Source: an uncultured Brevundimonas sp.
GTDB taxonomy: Bacteria > Pseudomonadota > Alphaproteobacteria > Caulobacterales > Caulobacteraceae
Direction: 5' to 3'
DNA length: 11,845 bases
Assembly (NCBI GenBank): GCA_946481425.1
Contig: CAMLNT010000059.1
Coordinates: forward strand, 1-11,845
The position numbers were made by a program, and so were the translations under genes. The notes beneath the pieces are model-generated. The model ran no database searches. It was not told the origin of the DNA and was given only the letters and a program-made list of their open reading frames with translations. This document shows, piece after piece, positions 1 through 6,584 of the stretch. The stretch's first letter is position 1. Every line of letters begins with the position of its first letter.

Positions 1-1490
1 TCCTTGCGGCTCTTCTCGGTGAGGATCTGGCTTCCCCGCGTCCAGGTCCACATGATCACGACCAGCAGGGCGCCGAGCACGATCGGCATCCAGGCGCCCT
101 GCGGAATTTTGAGGGCGTTGGAGCTCATGAAGACGATATCGAGCAGGGCGAACGGGATGAGGGCCGCCAGGGACAGCGGGACCGACCACTTCCACAGCTT
201 GCGCACGATGAACCAGGCCAGAAGCGTGTCGACGAACATCGCGCCCGTGACGGCGATGCCGTAGGCGGCAGCCAGGGCCGAGGAGGTCTGGAAGGCGAAC
301 AGCAGGATCAGCACGCCGATCAGCAGCATCGAGTTCACCGACGGCACGAAGATCTGGCCGGCCTGGGTCTCTGAGGTGCGCAGGATGGTGATGCGGGGCA
401 GCAGGCCCAGCTGGACCGCCTGCTGGGTCAGGGAGAAGGCGCCGGTGATCACGGCCTGGGAGGCGATGACCGTCGCGGCCGTCGCCAGCAGAAGCACCGG
501 CCAGTAGGCGAACTCCGGGATCATCTCGAAGAAGGGGTTCAGCCGCGCGTCACGATCCGAGAGGACCAGGGCACCCTGTCCCAGATAGTTCAGCGTGAGG
601 CAGGGAAGGACGAAGATCAGCCAGCCGGCGCGGATCGGCGCCTTTCCGAAATGGCCCATGTCCGCATAGAGCGCCTCGGCGCCCGTCACGGCCAGGAAGA
701 CGCTCCCGAGAATGATGAAGCCGAGGAAGCCGTTGTCGACGAGGAACAGCACCCCGTAGTGCGGCGACAGGGCCCGCAGGATCGAGAGGTCGTCGAAGAT
801 GTGGTAGACACCCAGCGCGGCCAGGACGAGGAACCAGAGGGCCGTAATCGGTCCGAACCACTTGGCGACGCTGGCGGTGCCACGCGACTGGATGGCGAAC
901 AGGCCCAGCAGGATGCCTGCCGCGATCGGCAGGACGTAGGGGTCGAGACGGCCGTTGAGGCCGGGAGCGTCCCTCAATCCTTCGACGGCCGACAGGACCG
1001 AAACGGCGGGCGTGATGATGCCGTCGCCATAGAACAGTGCGGCTCCGCAGACGCCCAGGAAGAAGACGATGGTCGAGCGGCGGCCGAGCGCGCGCTGGGC
1101 GAGGGCCGTCAGGGCCAGGGTTCCACCCTCGCCCTTGTTGTCCGCCCGCATGAGGAAGACGACGTATTTGAGCGTCACGACCAGCACCAGCGCCCAGAAG
1201 ACGAGCGAGACGACGCCGAGCACGGCGAGCTCCGCTGCGCCACCCGAGCGGGAGTGATGCAGCGCCTCGCGCATGGCGTAGAGCGGGCTGGTCCCGATGT
1301 CGCCGAAGACGACGCCGATCGCGCCGATCGTCAGGGCCCAGAAGCCCGCGTGGGCGTGGCCGTCCTCAACCTCGATGGCGGGGTGGATCGGCGGTTGCGC
1401 TTGAGCGGTCGTGCTCACCGGTTGTTCCGGCGTCACTTGGGCCTCGGACCCCGGGGAGGGGGTCTTCGAGTCCGGGCTATCCCCAGCCAT
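1..1490 (-). CDS. kup: Kup-family potassium uptake transporter (C-terminus cut by window edge)
   Basis: Inner-membrane K+ uptake protein of the KUP/HAK/KT family, generally thought to be a K+/H+ symporter. About 496 codons are visible. Residues 1-48 are an acidic, Pro/Thr-rich cytoplasmic leader. The family signature GDIGTSPLYA lies at 63-72 and the second conserved block, around YGDGIITPAVSVLSAVEGL, at about 154-172. A long series of hydrophobic helices follows, up to the segment near residue 480 (ALKIPQGAWMPIVLGALL) that normally ends the membrane domain. Family members are usually 620-670 residues, so about 130-150 residues of the cytoplasmic C-terminal domain lie outside the window. The ATG at 1488-1490 is chosen because a GGAGG ribosome-binding site sits 6 bases upstream. 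The gene diverges from the Rrf2-family regulator. Family assignment is firm; ion specificity is inferred from the family. Confidence 0.97.
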   Translation of the reverse strand, partial: MAGDSPDSKTPSPGSEAQVTPEQPVSTTAQAQPPIHPAIEVEDGHAHAGFWALTIGAIGVVFGDIGTSPLYAMREALHHSRSGGAAELAVLGVVSLVFWALVLVVTLKYVVFLMRADNKGEGGTLALTALAQRALGRRSTIVFFLGVCGAALFYGDGIITPAVSVLSAVEGLRDAPGLNGRLDPYVLPIAAGILLGLFAIQSRGTASVAKWFGPITALWFLVLAALGVYHIFDDLSILRALSPHYGVLFLVDNGFLGFIILGSVFLAVTGAEALYADMGHFGKAPIRAGWLIFVLPCLTLNYLGQGALVLSDRDARLNPFFEMIPEFAYWPVLLLATAATVIASQAVITGAFSLTQQAVQLGLLPRITILRTSETQAGQIFVPSVNSMLLIGVLILLFAFQTSSALAAAYGIAVTGAMFVDTLLAWFIVRKLWKWSVPLSLAALIPFALLDIVFMSSNALKIPQGAWMPIVLGALLVVIMWTWTRGSQILTEKSRK

Positions 1491-1540
1491 TCAATGCCTC
1501 CGGGTCCGGTGAGATCGGGACCCTTGCGAATGAGGCGCGC

Positions 1541-1569
1541 GCCTTACGCCCATTTCAAGCCCTGTTCAA
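1541..1569 (-). promoter_or_regulatory. Predicted promoter of kup
   Basis: On the minus strand, TTGAAC (1569-1564) and TAAGGC (1546-1541) are separated by 17 bases, which fits a housekeeping-sigma promoter with a good -35 and a moderate -10. Transcription would start near 1534, giving a leader of about 45 bases. That leader contains a 6-bp inverted repeat (GGGTCC/GGACCC, 1502-1523) just before the GGAGG ribosome-binding site. Predicted by eye only. Confidence 0.45.
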
Positions 1570-1604
1570 CAGACGGGATGGCCCGAGGCGGGCCGTCGCG
1601 ACAT

Positions 1605-1632
1605 TTGTAAGCCGGCAGGAAGGTGCTTACCT
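1605..1632 (+). promoter_or_regulatory. Promoter with overlapping dyad (likely autoregulatory operator) of the Rrf2-family gene
   Basis: A perfect inverted repeat, GTAAGC (1607-1612) and GCTTAC (1625-1630), is separated by 12 bases. Its left arm overlaps a -35-like TTGTAAG (1605-1611) and its right arm a -10-like GCTTACCT (1625-1632), 13 bases apart. That spacing fits the published Caulobacter housekeeping promoter pattern (TTGACGS, 10-14 bases, GCTANAWC). A dyad covering both promoter elements directly upstream of a regulator gene is the classic layout for autorepression. The arrangement is seen in the sequence; binding by the Rrf2 protein is inferred. The dyad could also be a by-product of the two promoter boxes resembling each other. 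Confidence 0.5.
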
Positions 1633-1649
1633 ATGCCCTCGAGAAAACC

Positions 1650-2072
1650 ATGTCCGACAGTCAGCAGTTCCCCGTGGCGGCCCACGCCCTGGCCTATCTG
1701 GCCCACAAGGACGCCGATGCGCCCGAGCGCGCGGTGTCGAGCACCTTGCTGGCCGCCTCCATGCCGACCAATCCGGTGGTCGTGCGCCGGGTGACGGCGC
1801 AGTTGGCCCGGGCCGGTCTGATCGCCACCCGGCCCGGCGCCGGCGGCGGGGCCTGGCTCCTGAAACCGGCGTCGGAGATTCGGCTCGACGAGGTGCTGCG
1901 CGCGGTCGATGGCTGCGCTCACCTGGGCAAGCCGCCGCCCGGCGCCCGCGGCTGCCCGGTCGGCGAGAAGATTCCGGTCCAGGTGACCAAGGCCATCGTC
2001 GCCGCCGACGAGGCCGCGTCGCGTCGCCTGTCCGAAATCACCGTCGCTGACCTGTTGAAGGACGCGGCTTGA
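1650..2072 (+). CDS. Rrf2-family transcriptional regulator
   Basis: DNA-binding regulator of the Rrf2 family (IscR/NsrR/CymR/YwnA relatives), 140 residues, close to the usual family length. The N-terminal winged helix runs through about residues 5-72, including the characteristic stretch LIATRPGAGGGAWLLKP (57-73), followed by the conserved helix IRLDEVLRAVDG (77-88). In cluster-binding members three cysteines follow this point. Here only two are present, C89 and C102, and the middle one is missing. An Fe-S cluster is therefore uncertain; a thiol-based redox sensor or a cluster with a non-cysteine ligand (H91 is nearby) is possible. The ATG at 1650 is preferred over an in-frame GTG at 1623, because the family starts close to this residue and the GTG lies inside the predicted promoter. 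The gene is followed 31 bases later by a dehydrogenase on the same strand, a possible target. Family call is strong; ligand and targets are unknown. Confidence 0.9.
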   Translation: MSDSQQFPVAAHALAYLAHKDADAPERAVSSTLLAASMPTNPVVVRRVTAQLARAGLIATRPGAGGGAWLLKPASEIRLDEVLRAVDGCAHLGKPPPGARGCPVGEKIPVQVTKAIVAADEAASRRLSEITVADLLKDAA

Positions 2073-2099
2073 ACCTTTCAGCCCTCCGTGGTGCTTATC
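2069..2099 (+). promoter_or_regulatory. Predicted promoter of the SDR gene
   Basis: TTGAAC (2069-2074) overlaps the stop codon of the Rrf2 gene and is followed after 18 bases by GCTTAT (2093-2098). Transcription would begin at about 2104-2106, essentially on the ATG of the dehydrogenase, which has no Shine-Dalgarno sequence, so the message may be leaderless. The ten bases GGTGCTTATC (2090-2099) match GGTGCTTACC in the Rrf2 promoter (1622-1631) at 9 of 10 positions. They could be a shared -10 region or a shared regulator half-site. Confidence 0.5.
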
Positions 2100-2103
2100 G
2101 GCC

Positions 2104-2922
2104 ATGAGCGCATCCGACCCCGCCGACCGGCGTCTCGCCCTGATCACCGGCGCCTCGGCCGGCATCGGCCAGGCGCTCGCGCGGGTCTATGCCGAGCATG
2201 GCTGGGACGTTGCTCTGACGGCGCGTCGGACCGACCGCCTCGAAGCGCTCGCCGACGAGCTGAAGCTGCGCGCCGGTGTCGAGACGATCGTCATCCCCGA
2301 GGACCTGGCCGACCCTGCCGCGCCCGAACGGCTGATCGAGGCAATCGAGGACCGCGGTCGCACCGTCGACGCGCTGATCAACAACGCCGGCTTCTCTCGC
2401 ACAGAAGGATTCCAGTCGACGCCATGGGAGCAGCATCAGGCGATGCTGCAGGTCATGCTGCTGGCGCCGGTGGAGCTGGCGCACCGTCTGCTGCCCGGCA
2501 TGACCGAGCGGCGCTTCGGACGCATCCTGAACGTCGCCTCTCTGGCCGGCTATTCGCCAGCCACGGGCGGCGACACCCTCTACGGGCCGATCAAGAGCTT
2601 CCTGATCAAGGCTTCGGCCGGCCTGCACCTGGAGACGCGCGACAAGGAAATCCACGTCACGGCGCTGTGTCCCGGCTACACCTGGAGCGAGTTCCACGAC
2701 GTGAACGGACAGCGCCAGCAGATCGCCCATGCCACGCCGGAATGGGCCTGGATGGGCGCCGACGAGGTGGCGCGCGCAGGATACGAGGCGTCCGAGGCCA
2801 ACCGGGCCATCTGCGTGCCGGGGGCGCCCAACAAGGTGGCCTCGGCCCTGTTCAAGGTCCTGCCCGACGAATGGTCGCTGGCGCTCGCCAGCCGCCACGC
2901 GGAGCGGCTGGGTCGGCTGTAG
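2104..2922 (+). CDS. Short-chain dehydrogenase/reductase (classical SDR, DltE-like)
   Basis: Cytoplasmic NAD(P)-dependent oxidoreductase of the classical SDR family, 272 residues, normal length. The Rossmann cofactor motif TGASAGIG is at 15-22, NNAG at 93-96, the catalytic serine at S146 (NVAS), and the YxxxK pair at Y160 and K164 (YGPIK). R41/R42 after the second strand suggests a preference for NADP(H). The position normally held by the fourth catalytic residue, the Asn of the VNLLAP-type helix, reads V-M-L-L-A-P here, with M118 in place of Asn. The C-terminal 70 residues, which normally shape the substrate pocket, give no substrate I recognise. The start at 2104 is the only ATG that puts the Rossmann strand at the usual distance. 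The gene lies 31 bases after the Rrf2-family gene on the same strand but appears to have its own promoter. It ends 4 bases from the convergent MarC gene. Confidence 0.93.
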   Translation: MSASDPADRRLALITGASAGIGQALARVYAEHGWDVALTARRTDRLEALADELKLRAGVETIVIPEDLADPAAPERLIEAIEDRGRTVDALINNAGFSRTEGFQSTPWEQHQAMLQVMLLAPVELAHRLLPGMTERRFGRILNVASLAGYSPATGGDTLYGPIKSFLIKASAGLHLETRDKEIHVTALCPGYTWSEFHDVNGQRQQIAHATPEWAWMGADEVARAGYEASEANRAICVPGAPNKVASALFKVLPDEWSLALASRHAERLGRL

Positions 2923-2926
2923 AGGC

Positions 2927-3616
2927 CTAGTGGCCGGCCGGGGCGACCACCGAGCTGGCGAACATCCCAGGCAGGGCCTCGCCCAGACCCCCGAGCATGA
3001 ACTGGATGCCCAGGGCCACGAGGATCAGGCCCAGCACGCGCACGATGATCGACATGCCGACATCGCCCAGCAGACGGCCGATCGGCCCGGACAGGGCGAA
3101 GCAGGCGAAGGTCGCCAAGCCCGCTGCGGCGATCGCCACTACGCCCGCCAGCGTGCCCTGATAGCCGAGTGTCTCGGCGCGAGACGCCTGGATGATGATG
3201 GTCGAGATCGCGCCGGGGCCGATGATCAGCGGCATGGCGAAGGGCACCACAAGCTTCTGGAAGCGTCGGCGGGCGTAGCCGCGGACATCCTTGGAATCCT
3301 TCATGGCGTCCGGGTCGACGAAGCTGGCCAGGAAGTCGCCCTGCACCATCTCCAGCCCCAGCAGGAACAGCAGGATGCCCCCGCCGATCCGGAAAGCGGC
3401 CAGCGAGATGCCGAAGAAATCCAGCAGCGCCAGGCCGGTGAAGAAGAAGAAGGCCAGAAATGCCGCCACGAAGGCGCACAGCATGGCGTTGACCGACAGG
3501 CGCTGGGAAAACGTCGCCCCCGCCGTCGCCGCCGCGAAGATCGGGATGTTGCCGATGGGGTCCAGAAGGGCGAACAGGGCCACGAAGACGTTGACCCCGA
3601 ACTCGATCGCGTTCAT
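2927..3616 (-). CDS. MarC-family integral membrane protein
   Basis: Polytopic inner-membrane protein of the MarC/NAAT family, 229 residues, about the normal length, with roughly six predicted membrane helices. Two half-repeats are recognisable: DPIGNIPIF at 19-27 in the first half, and the MPLIIGPGAISTI block at about residues 128-140 in the second. A charged cytoplasmic loop around 100-125 (DPDAMKDSKD, then a YARRR stretch) separates them. The function of the family is unsettled: it was once linked to multiple antibiotic resistance, but that was not supported, and a few archaeal members were reported as amino-acid transporters. The start at 3616 has AAGGGGG a few bases upstream, and also a CTAAGG element 12 bases before the ATG that could be a -10 box. 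It diverges from pyrF across 92 bases. No terminator fits between it and the convergent dehydrogenase. Confidence 0.93.
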   Translation of the reverse strand: MNAIEFGVNVFVALFALLDPIGNIPIFAAATAGATFSQRLSVNAMLCAFVAAFLAFFFFTGLALLDFFGISLAAFRIGGGILLFLLGLEMVQGDFLASFVDPDAMKDSKDVRGYARRRFQKLVVPFAMPLIIGPGAISTIIIQASRAETLGYQGTLAGVVAIAAAGLATFACFALSGPIGRLLGDVGMSIIVRVLGLILVALGIQFMLGGLGEALPGMFASSVVAPAGH

Positions 3617-3708
3617 GTCGCCCCCTTAGCCTGAATCGTCAGCCGGACCGTCGCTCGCAGACCTGCGCGCGCGCGCCCATGGCTGGCCGTAACCCGGAGA
3701 CGACCGCC

Positions 3709-4419
3709 ATGTCCACCAATGCCGACCCGCGCCTCATTGTCGGGCTCGATCTGCCTTCGGTCGCCGAGGCCCGCGCGATGGTCGATCGGCTGGGCGATGT
3801 CGTGTCCTTTTACAAGGTGGGGCTGACGCTCCTGGCCATGCCGGGTGGGGTCGACTTCGCCCACAGTCTGCGCGCGGCCGGCAAGTCAGTGTTCCAGGAC
3901 TGGAAGCTCCATGACATCGGCGCCCAGGTCGAGGGGGCGGCCCGGTCGGTGGCCGACGGCGGGTGCGACCTGCTGACCGTTCACGCCCAACCGCAGGTCA
4001 TGCAGGGCGCTGTGCGGGGCCGCGGATCGGCGCCGACGAAAATCCTGGCGGTTACGGTCCTCACCAGCCTGTCGGACGCCGACCTGACTGACATCGGCTA
4101 CAGCGAAACGGCGGCCTCGCTGGTGGAACGGCGGGTGCGACAGGCGCTGGATTGCGGTGTCGACGGCGTGGTCTCCAGCCCCCACGAAGCGGCTCGCGCC
4201 CGGGCTTTGGCCGTCGAGACGGGCCGGCCGGAGTTCCTCGTCGTAACCCCGGGCGTCCGGCCTGTTGGCGCCGACAAGGGTGACCAGCAACGGATCGCCA
4301 CGCCCGCCGACGCCCTGAAGGCCGGGGCCAGCCATCTGGTGGTCGCGCGGCCGGTGGTCGGCGCGCCCGATCCGGTGGCCGCCGCGCGCACCATCGTCGG
4401 GGAAATGGCTGGCGCGTGA
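3709..4419 (+). CDS. pyrF: Orotidine 5'-phosphate decarboxylase
   Basis: Catalyses the last step of de novo UMP synthesis, decarboxylating OMP to UMP in the cytoplasm. 236 residues, typical for the family. The (beta/alpha)8 barrel starts with LIVGLDLPS (9-17) and YKVG (35-38, with K36). The diagnostic catalytic tetrad motif DxKxxDI is complete as DWKLHDI at 64-70 (D64, K66, D69). The phosphate-binding end of the barrel is represented by TPGVRP and the later VVARPVVGAPDP segment. The ATG at 3709 is chosen over the in-frame ATG at 3679 because the second has a CGGAGA ribosome-binding site about 10 bases upstream and gives the usual short N-terminus. The esterase gene follows after 37 bases on the same strand and may be cotranscribed. 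The upstream gap contains an alternating CG run (about 3665-3675) of unknown importance. Confidence 0.97.
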   Translation: MSTNADPRLIVGLDLPSVAEARAMVDRLGDVVSFYKVGLTLLAMPGGVDFAHSLRAAGKSVFQDWKLHDIGAQVEGAARSVADGGCDLLTVHAQPQVMQGAVRGRGSAPTKILAVTVLTSLSDADLTDIGYSETAASLVERRVRQALDCGVDGVVSSPHEAARARALAVETGRPEFLVVTPGVRPVGADKGDQQRIATPADALKAGASHLVVARPVVGAPDPVAAARTIVGEMAGA

Positions 4420-4456
4420 AACCGGCGCGTCGGGCCGGGCGTATTGCCGGGCAAGG

Positions 4457-5338
4457 ATGTCCCGCGCACCCATGACCCGTCGCCTCTTTACCGCTGGCCT
4501 GGGCGGCCTTGCCGCCAGTCTGGGCATTGCCTGTTCGCCGCTCGGCGTCATGAACGCCCTGTCGCCGCGCGATCGGTCCGCGCGTCGCGTCGCGCGGGGG
4601 ATCGCCTATGGCGAGGATGGGCGACAGACGCTGGATCTGTATGCGCCGACAGAAGCCGGGACGTGGCCGGTCGTGGTCTTCTTTTACGGCGGTGGATGGG
4701 ATTCGGGCTCCAAGGATCTGTACGGCTGGGCCGCGCAGGCGCTGGCGGCGCAGGGGTTTCTAGTCGCCCTGCCGGACTATCGGATCGTGCCTGAGGTGCA
4801 TTTCCCGGCCTTCGTCGAGGATGCTGCGGCGGCGACCGCCCATGTCTTCCGGATCGCGGCCGAGCATGGCGGCGACCCACGGCGGCTGGCGGTCAGCGGC
4901 CATTCGGCCGGCGCGCACCTTGCCATGATGATCGCGCTGGACCGCCGCTACATGGCGGCGGCGGGCGCTTCCGAGGTCATCCGTGCCGCCGCCGGGCTTT
5001 CAGGACCCTACGAGTTTCTGCCGTTCGACGTGGACGCCAGCATCAATGCCTTCGGCCAGTGGCCGAACCCGGCCGAGACCCAGCCGATCAGCTATGCCCG
5101 CGACGACGCGCCGCCGGTATGGCTGGCGCACGGCGAGCGCGACGAGACCGTTCACGTGGAGGACTCCATCCTCCTGGCGCAGGCGATCGATCGAGCCGGA
5201 GGCAGGGTCGAGCTCAGGCTGTATCCCGAGCTTGATCACCGCTCTACCCTGGCGGCCTTGTCGCCGATGTTCAGGCGCAGGGCGCCGGTGCTGTCGGACC
5301 TGAGCGGCTTCCTCGGACGAATACTGGTCGAGCCTTAA
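4457..5338 (+). CDS. Alpha/beta-hydrolase (BD-FAE/HSL-type esterase) with Tat signal
   Basis: Serine hydrolase of the carboxylesterase type, 293 residues. The N-terminus carries a twin-arginine signal, TRRLF at 7-11, followed by a hydrophobic stretch and LGIAC (22-26). C26 may be a lipidation site, although Gly at -3 is not ideal for a lipobox. The oxyanion motif, HGGG in most relatives, reads FYGGGW here (76-81). The nucleophile elbow GHSAG is at 148-152 (S150), the likely acid is D229 in GERDE, and the likely base is H261 in LDHRS, so the triad is complete. Export to the periplasm via Tat would mean the enzyme folds before transport. The substrate cannot be told; relatives hydrolyse short acyl esters or act like kynurenine formamidase. 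The start at 4457 is kept because it lies just after GGGCAAGG; the ATG at 4472 would also keep the Tat motif. Probably cotranscribed with pyrF (37-base gap). Confidence 0.88.
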   Translation: MSRAPMTRRLFTAGLGGLAASLGIACSPLGVMNALSPRDRSARRVARGIAYGEDGRQTLDLYAPTEAGTWPVVVFFYGGGWDSGSKDLYGWAAQALAAQGFLVALPDYRIVPEVHFPAFVEDAAAATAHVFRIAAEHGGDPRRLAVSGHSAGAHLAMMIALDRRYMAAAGASEVIRAAAGLSGPYEFLPFDVDASINAFGQWPNPAETQPISYARDDAPPVWLAHGERDETVHVEDSILLAQAIDRAGGRVELRLYPELDHRSTLAALSPMFRRRAPVLSDLSGFLGRILVEP

Positions 5339-5365
5339 ATCGGCTTTCGTCAGTTTGCGTCAGGG

Positions 5366-5398
5366 CCAGCGGCGGTAATGTCGCTTTCTAGCCGCTGG
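5366..5398 (+). promoter_or_regulatory. Leader hairpin overlapping the Shine-Dalgarno of the LprI-like lipoprotein gene
   Basis: A perfect 8-bp inverted repeat, CCAGCGGC (5366-5373) and GCCGCTGG (5391-5398), encloses a 17-base loop. The last two bases of the 3' arm are the first bases of the GGGAGG ribosome-binding site (5397-5402), with the ATG at 5408. Folding would partly hide the ribosome-binding site. It could also act as a DNA operator. GC-rich sequence makes chance stems common, so function is inferred only. Confidence 0.4.
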
Positions 5399-5407
5399 GA
5401 GGCCCGG

Positions 5408-6391
5408 ATGCGCCGTTGGGCGGTTGTCGCCGCATTGCTGGTCCTGTCGGCCTGCCAGCCTGACAAGGCCGCCGAGGAGGCCGCGCGCCAGGAGAGCGTC
5501 GTGCTCACCTCCGGCCAGGCGCTCGACTGCACCGCGGCGCTGGGCGAAGCCGGACACATGGTCTGCGCCGACCCTGACCTGCGGGCGCTCGACCGCCAGC
5601 TGGCCGAGCGCTGGACCGAAGTCTCGGATCTGACGGGTCGGCCCACCACCTGGGCGCGGCGGCATGCCGACTGGATGGCCGAGCGCGACGCGGGGCAGCT
5701 CGACTATGAAACGGGTGAGCGCCGGGCGCGCACGATCGATGAGCTGCGGGGTCTCTATGAGGCCCAACTATCCATGCTGGACGAGGAAAAGGCGCTGGCG
5801 GATGCTCTGCCGGACACCAGTCCTGTCACCGCCCTGGCCGGGGGCTGCATCGGAACGGCGTTGCAGGATTGCCGGGCGCCGTCCGCCGGCTATGTCACAG
5901 CCCCGTCCGGCGAGCGCCTCGCCTGGCAGCTTCAGGAAGGCGAGGACGAATACGGCGGCCGCCGGGCCGGCATGGTCCTGTTTTCGGTGGATGGTGAGGT
6001 TCTCACGCCCGTCGGTTGGAGCTACGAGGCCGCGCGGTTCGATCCGCCCGTGATGTTCGAGCGCGAGGGCTCCGTGTTTGTGGTCGCGAGCGGCTGGCAC
6101 GACGGGACGTCCAGCCAGAACGCCGACATTCTCTATCGCCTCGACCGGGGCCACTGGACGGAGATCGAGCTGGAGAGCTGGAAGACGACGCTCGACGAGC
6201 AGCTCCCCGAGGGCCTCGGCGTCTGGAAGGGCGTCAGTTACCGCTGGGAGGCGATGGAGGCGCTGTCATCTCTCTGGCGTGACGGTGACGCCAACTGCTG
6301 CGCGACGGGAGGCAGCGCGACCTTCAGCCTGCGCATCGAGGGCGCCGCGGTCCGGCTGGCGGATGTGACGATCCGGCCGCCCGAAGCCTGA
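5408..6391 (+). CDS. Lipoprotein with N-terminal LprI-like domain and unassigned C-terminal domain
   Basis: Predicted secreted lipoprotein of 327 residues. MRRWAVVAALLVLSAC is a clean signal peptide with lipobox LSAC, lipidated at C16. Residues 38-125 resemble the LprI/DUF1311 domain: a Cys pair (C41, C53), the ADPDLRALDRQLAERW pattern and a later W-x-x-ERDA stretch. The Cys that often follows Arg-Asp in that family is absent. LprI in Mycobacterium was described as a lysozyme inhibitor; most proteobacterial members are uncharacterised. Residues 140-327 form a second region, with Cys pairs at 147/155 and an NCC near 296, predicted to be beta-rich, that I do not recognise. The ATG at 5408 is preferred over the one at 5378 because GGGAGG lies 5 bases upstream and the signal peptide then starts properly. 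It follows the Tat esterase by 69 bases, so two exported proteins are adjacent, but no shared function can be claimed. Confidence 0.8.
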   Translation: MRRWAVVAALLVLSACQPDKAAEEAARQESVVLTSGQALDCTAALGEAGHMVCADPDLRALDRQLAERWTEVSDLTGRPTTWARRHADWMAERDAGQLDYETGERRARTIDELRGLYEAQLSMLDEEKALADALPDTSPVTALAGGCIGTALQDCRAPSAGYVTAPSGERLAWQLQEGEDEYGGRRAGMVLFSVDGEVLTPVGWSYEAARFDPPVMFEREGSVFVVASGWHDGTSSQNADILYRLDRGHWTEIELESWKTTLDEQLPEGLGVWKGVSYRWEAMEALSSLWRDGDANCCATGGSATFSLRIEGAAVRLADVTIRPPEA

Positions 6392-6411
6392 CCGCTGAGA
6401 GTCGTTAGCGC

Positions 6412-6440
6412 TTGATCCCCAAGGCCCTCACGGCCTAAAC
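6412..6440 (+). promoter_or_regulatory. Predicted promoter of the manganese riboswitch and exporter transcript
   Basis: TTGATC (6412-6417) and CTAAAC (6435-6440) are separated by 17 bases. Transcription from here would begin at about 6447, exactly where the first strand of riboswitch helix P1 starts. That agreement supports both predictions. The spacer contains a small AGGCC/GGCCT stem that could be the end of the upstream gene's transcript. Confidence 0.6.
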
Positions 6441-6446
6441 GCGCCC

Positions 6447-6568
6447 CGTCACTGGGGAGTAGCCGCCGCGGCCTTACACGCGGGGTTCGCGTCAACAGAC
6501 TTTCCCGCCTGGATTTGTCCCGGGGGAATGGCGCGACCGGTCCGATGGACCTGGCGAGACCTTTGACG
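6447..6568 (+). promoter_or_regulatory. yybP-ykoY manganese riboswitch aptamer
   Basis: Mn2+-sensing RNA in the leader of the exporter gene. It contains the family hallmark GGGGAGTAGCCG (6454-6465), the internal GTCAACAGAC (6491-6500), a small hairpin GGTCC-gat-GGACC (6539-6551), and the closing hallmark GCGAGACCTTTG (6554-6565), which matches the GCAAGACCUUU segment known from the family. The terminal helix P1 is seen directly: CGTCA (6447-6451) pairs with TGACG (6564-6568), then two mismatches, then GG (6454-6455) with CC (6560-6561). In known members Mn2+ is held between the two conserved loops carrying these hallmarks, which dock side by side. The gene it controls belongs to a family known to export Mn2+ and to be linked to this riboswitch, so induction by high Mn2+ is the expected behaviour. 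Recognition is from memory of the consensus, not a covariance search. Confidence 0.88.
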
Positions 6569-6584
6569 TTCGCGGGCGCGCCCT

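Noticed and set aside
1580..1594. GGCCCG/CGGGCC stem between the divergent kup and Rrf2 promoters
   Set aside because: A short stem with a 3-base loop outside both predicted transcripts' important elements; no T-run, no evidence of function.
651..1610. Open frame of 319 codons on the plus strand opposite kup
   Set aside because: It is antisense to a strongly supported transporter, rich in Arg, Asp and Glu without any domain pattern, and typical of third-position GC effects in high-GC genomes.
2088..3634. Overlapping open frames on both strands across the SDR and MarC genes
   Set aside because: The SDR and MarC frames carry complete family motifs; the others are shadows with biased composition.
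3633..3637. A GAATC site (GANTC, CcrM methylation) in the MarC/pyrF gap
   Set aside because: A single occurrence is expected by chance, and nothing shows regulation by methylation.
3664..3676. Alternating CG run upstream of pyrF, possible Z-DNA
   Set aside because: It is too short and too easily produced by GC-rich sequence to claim function.
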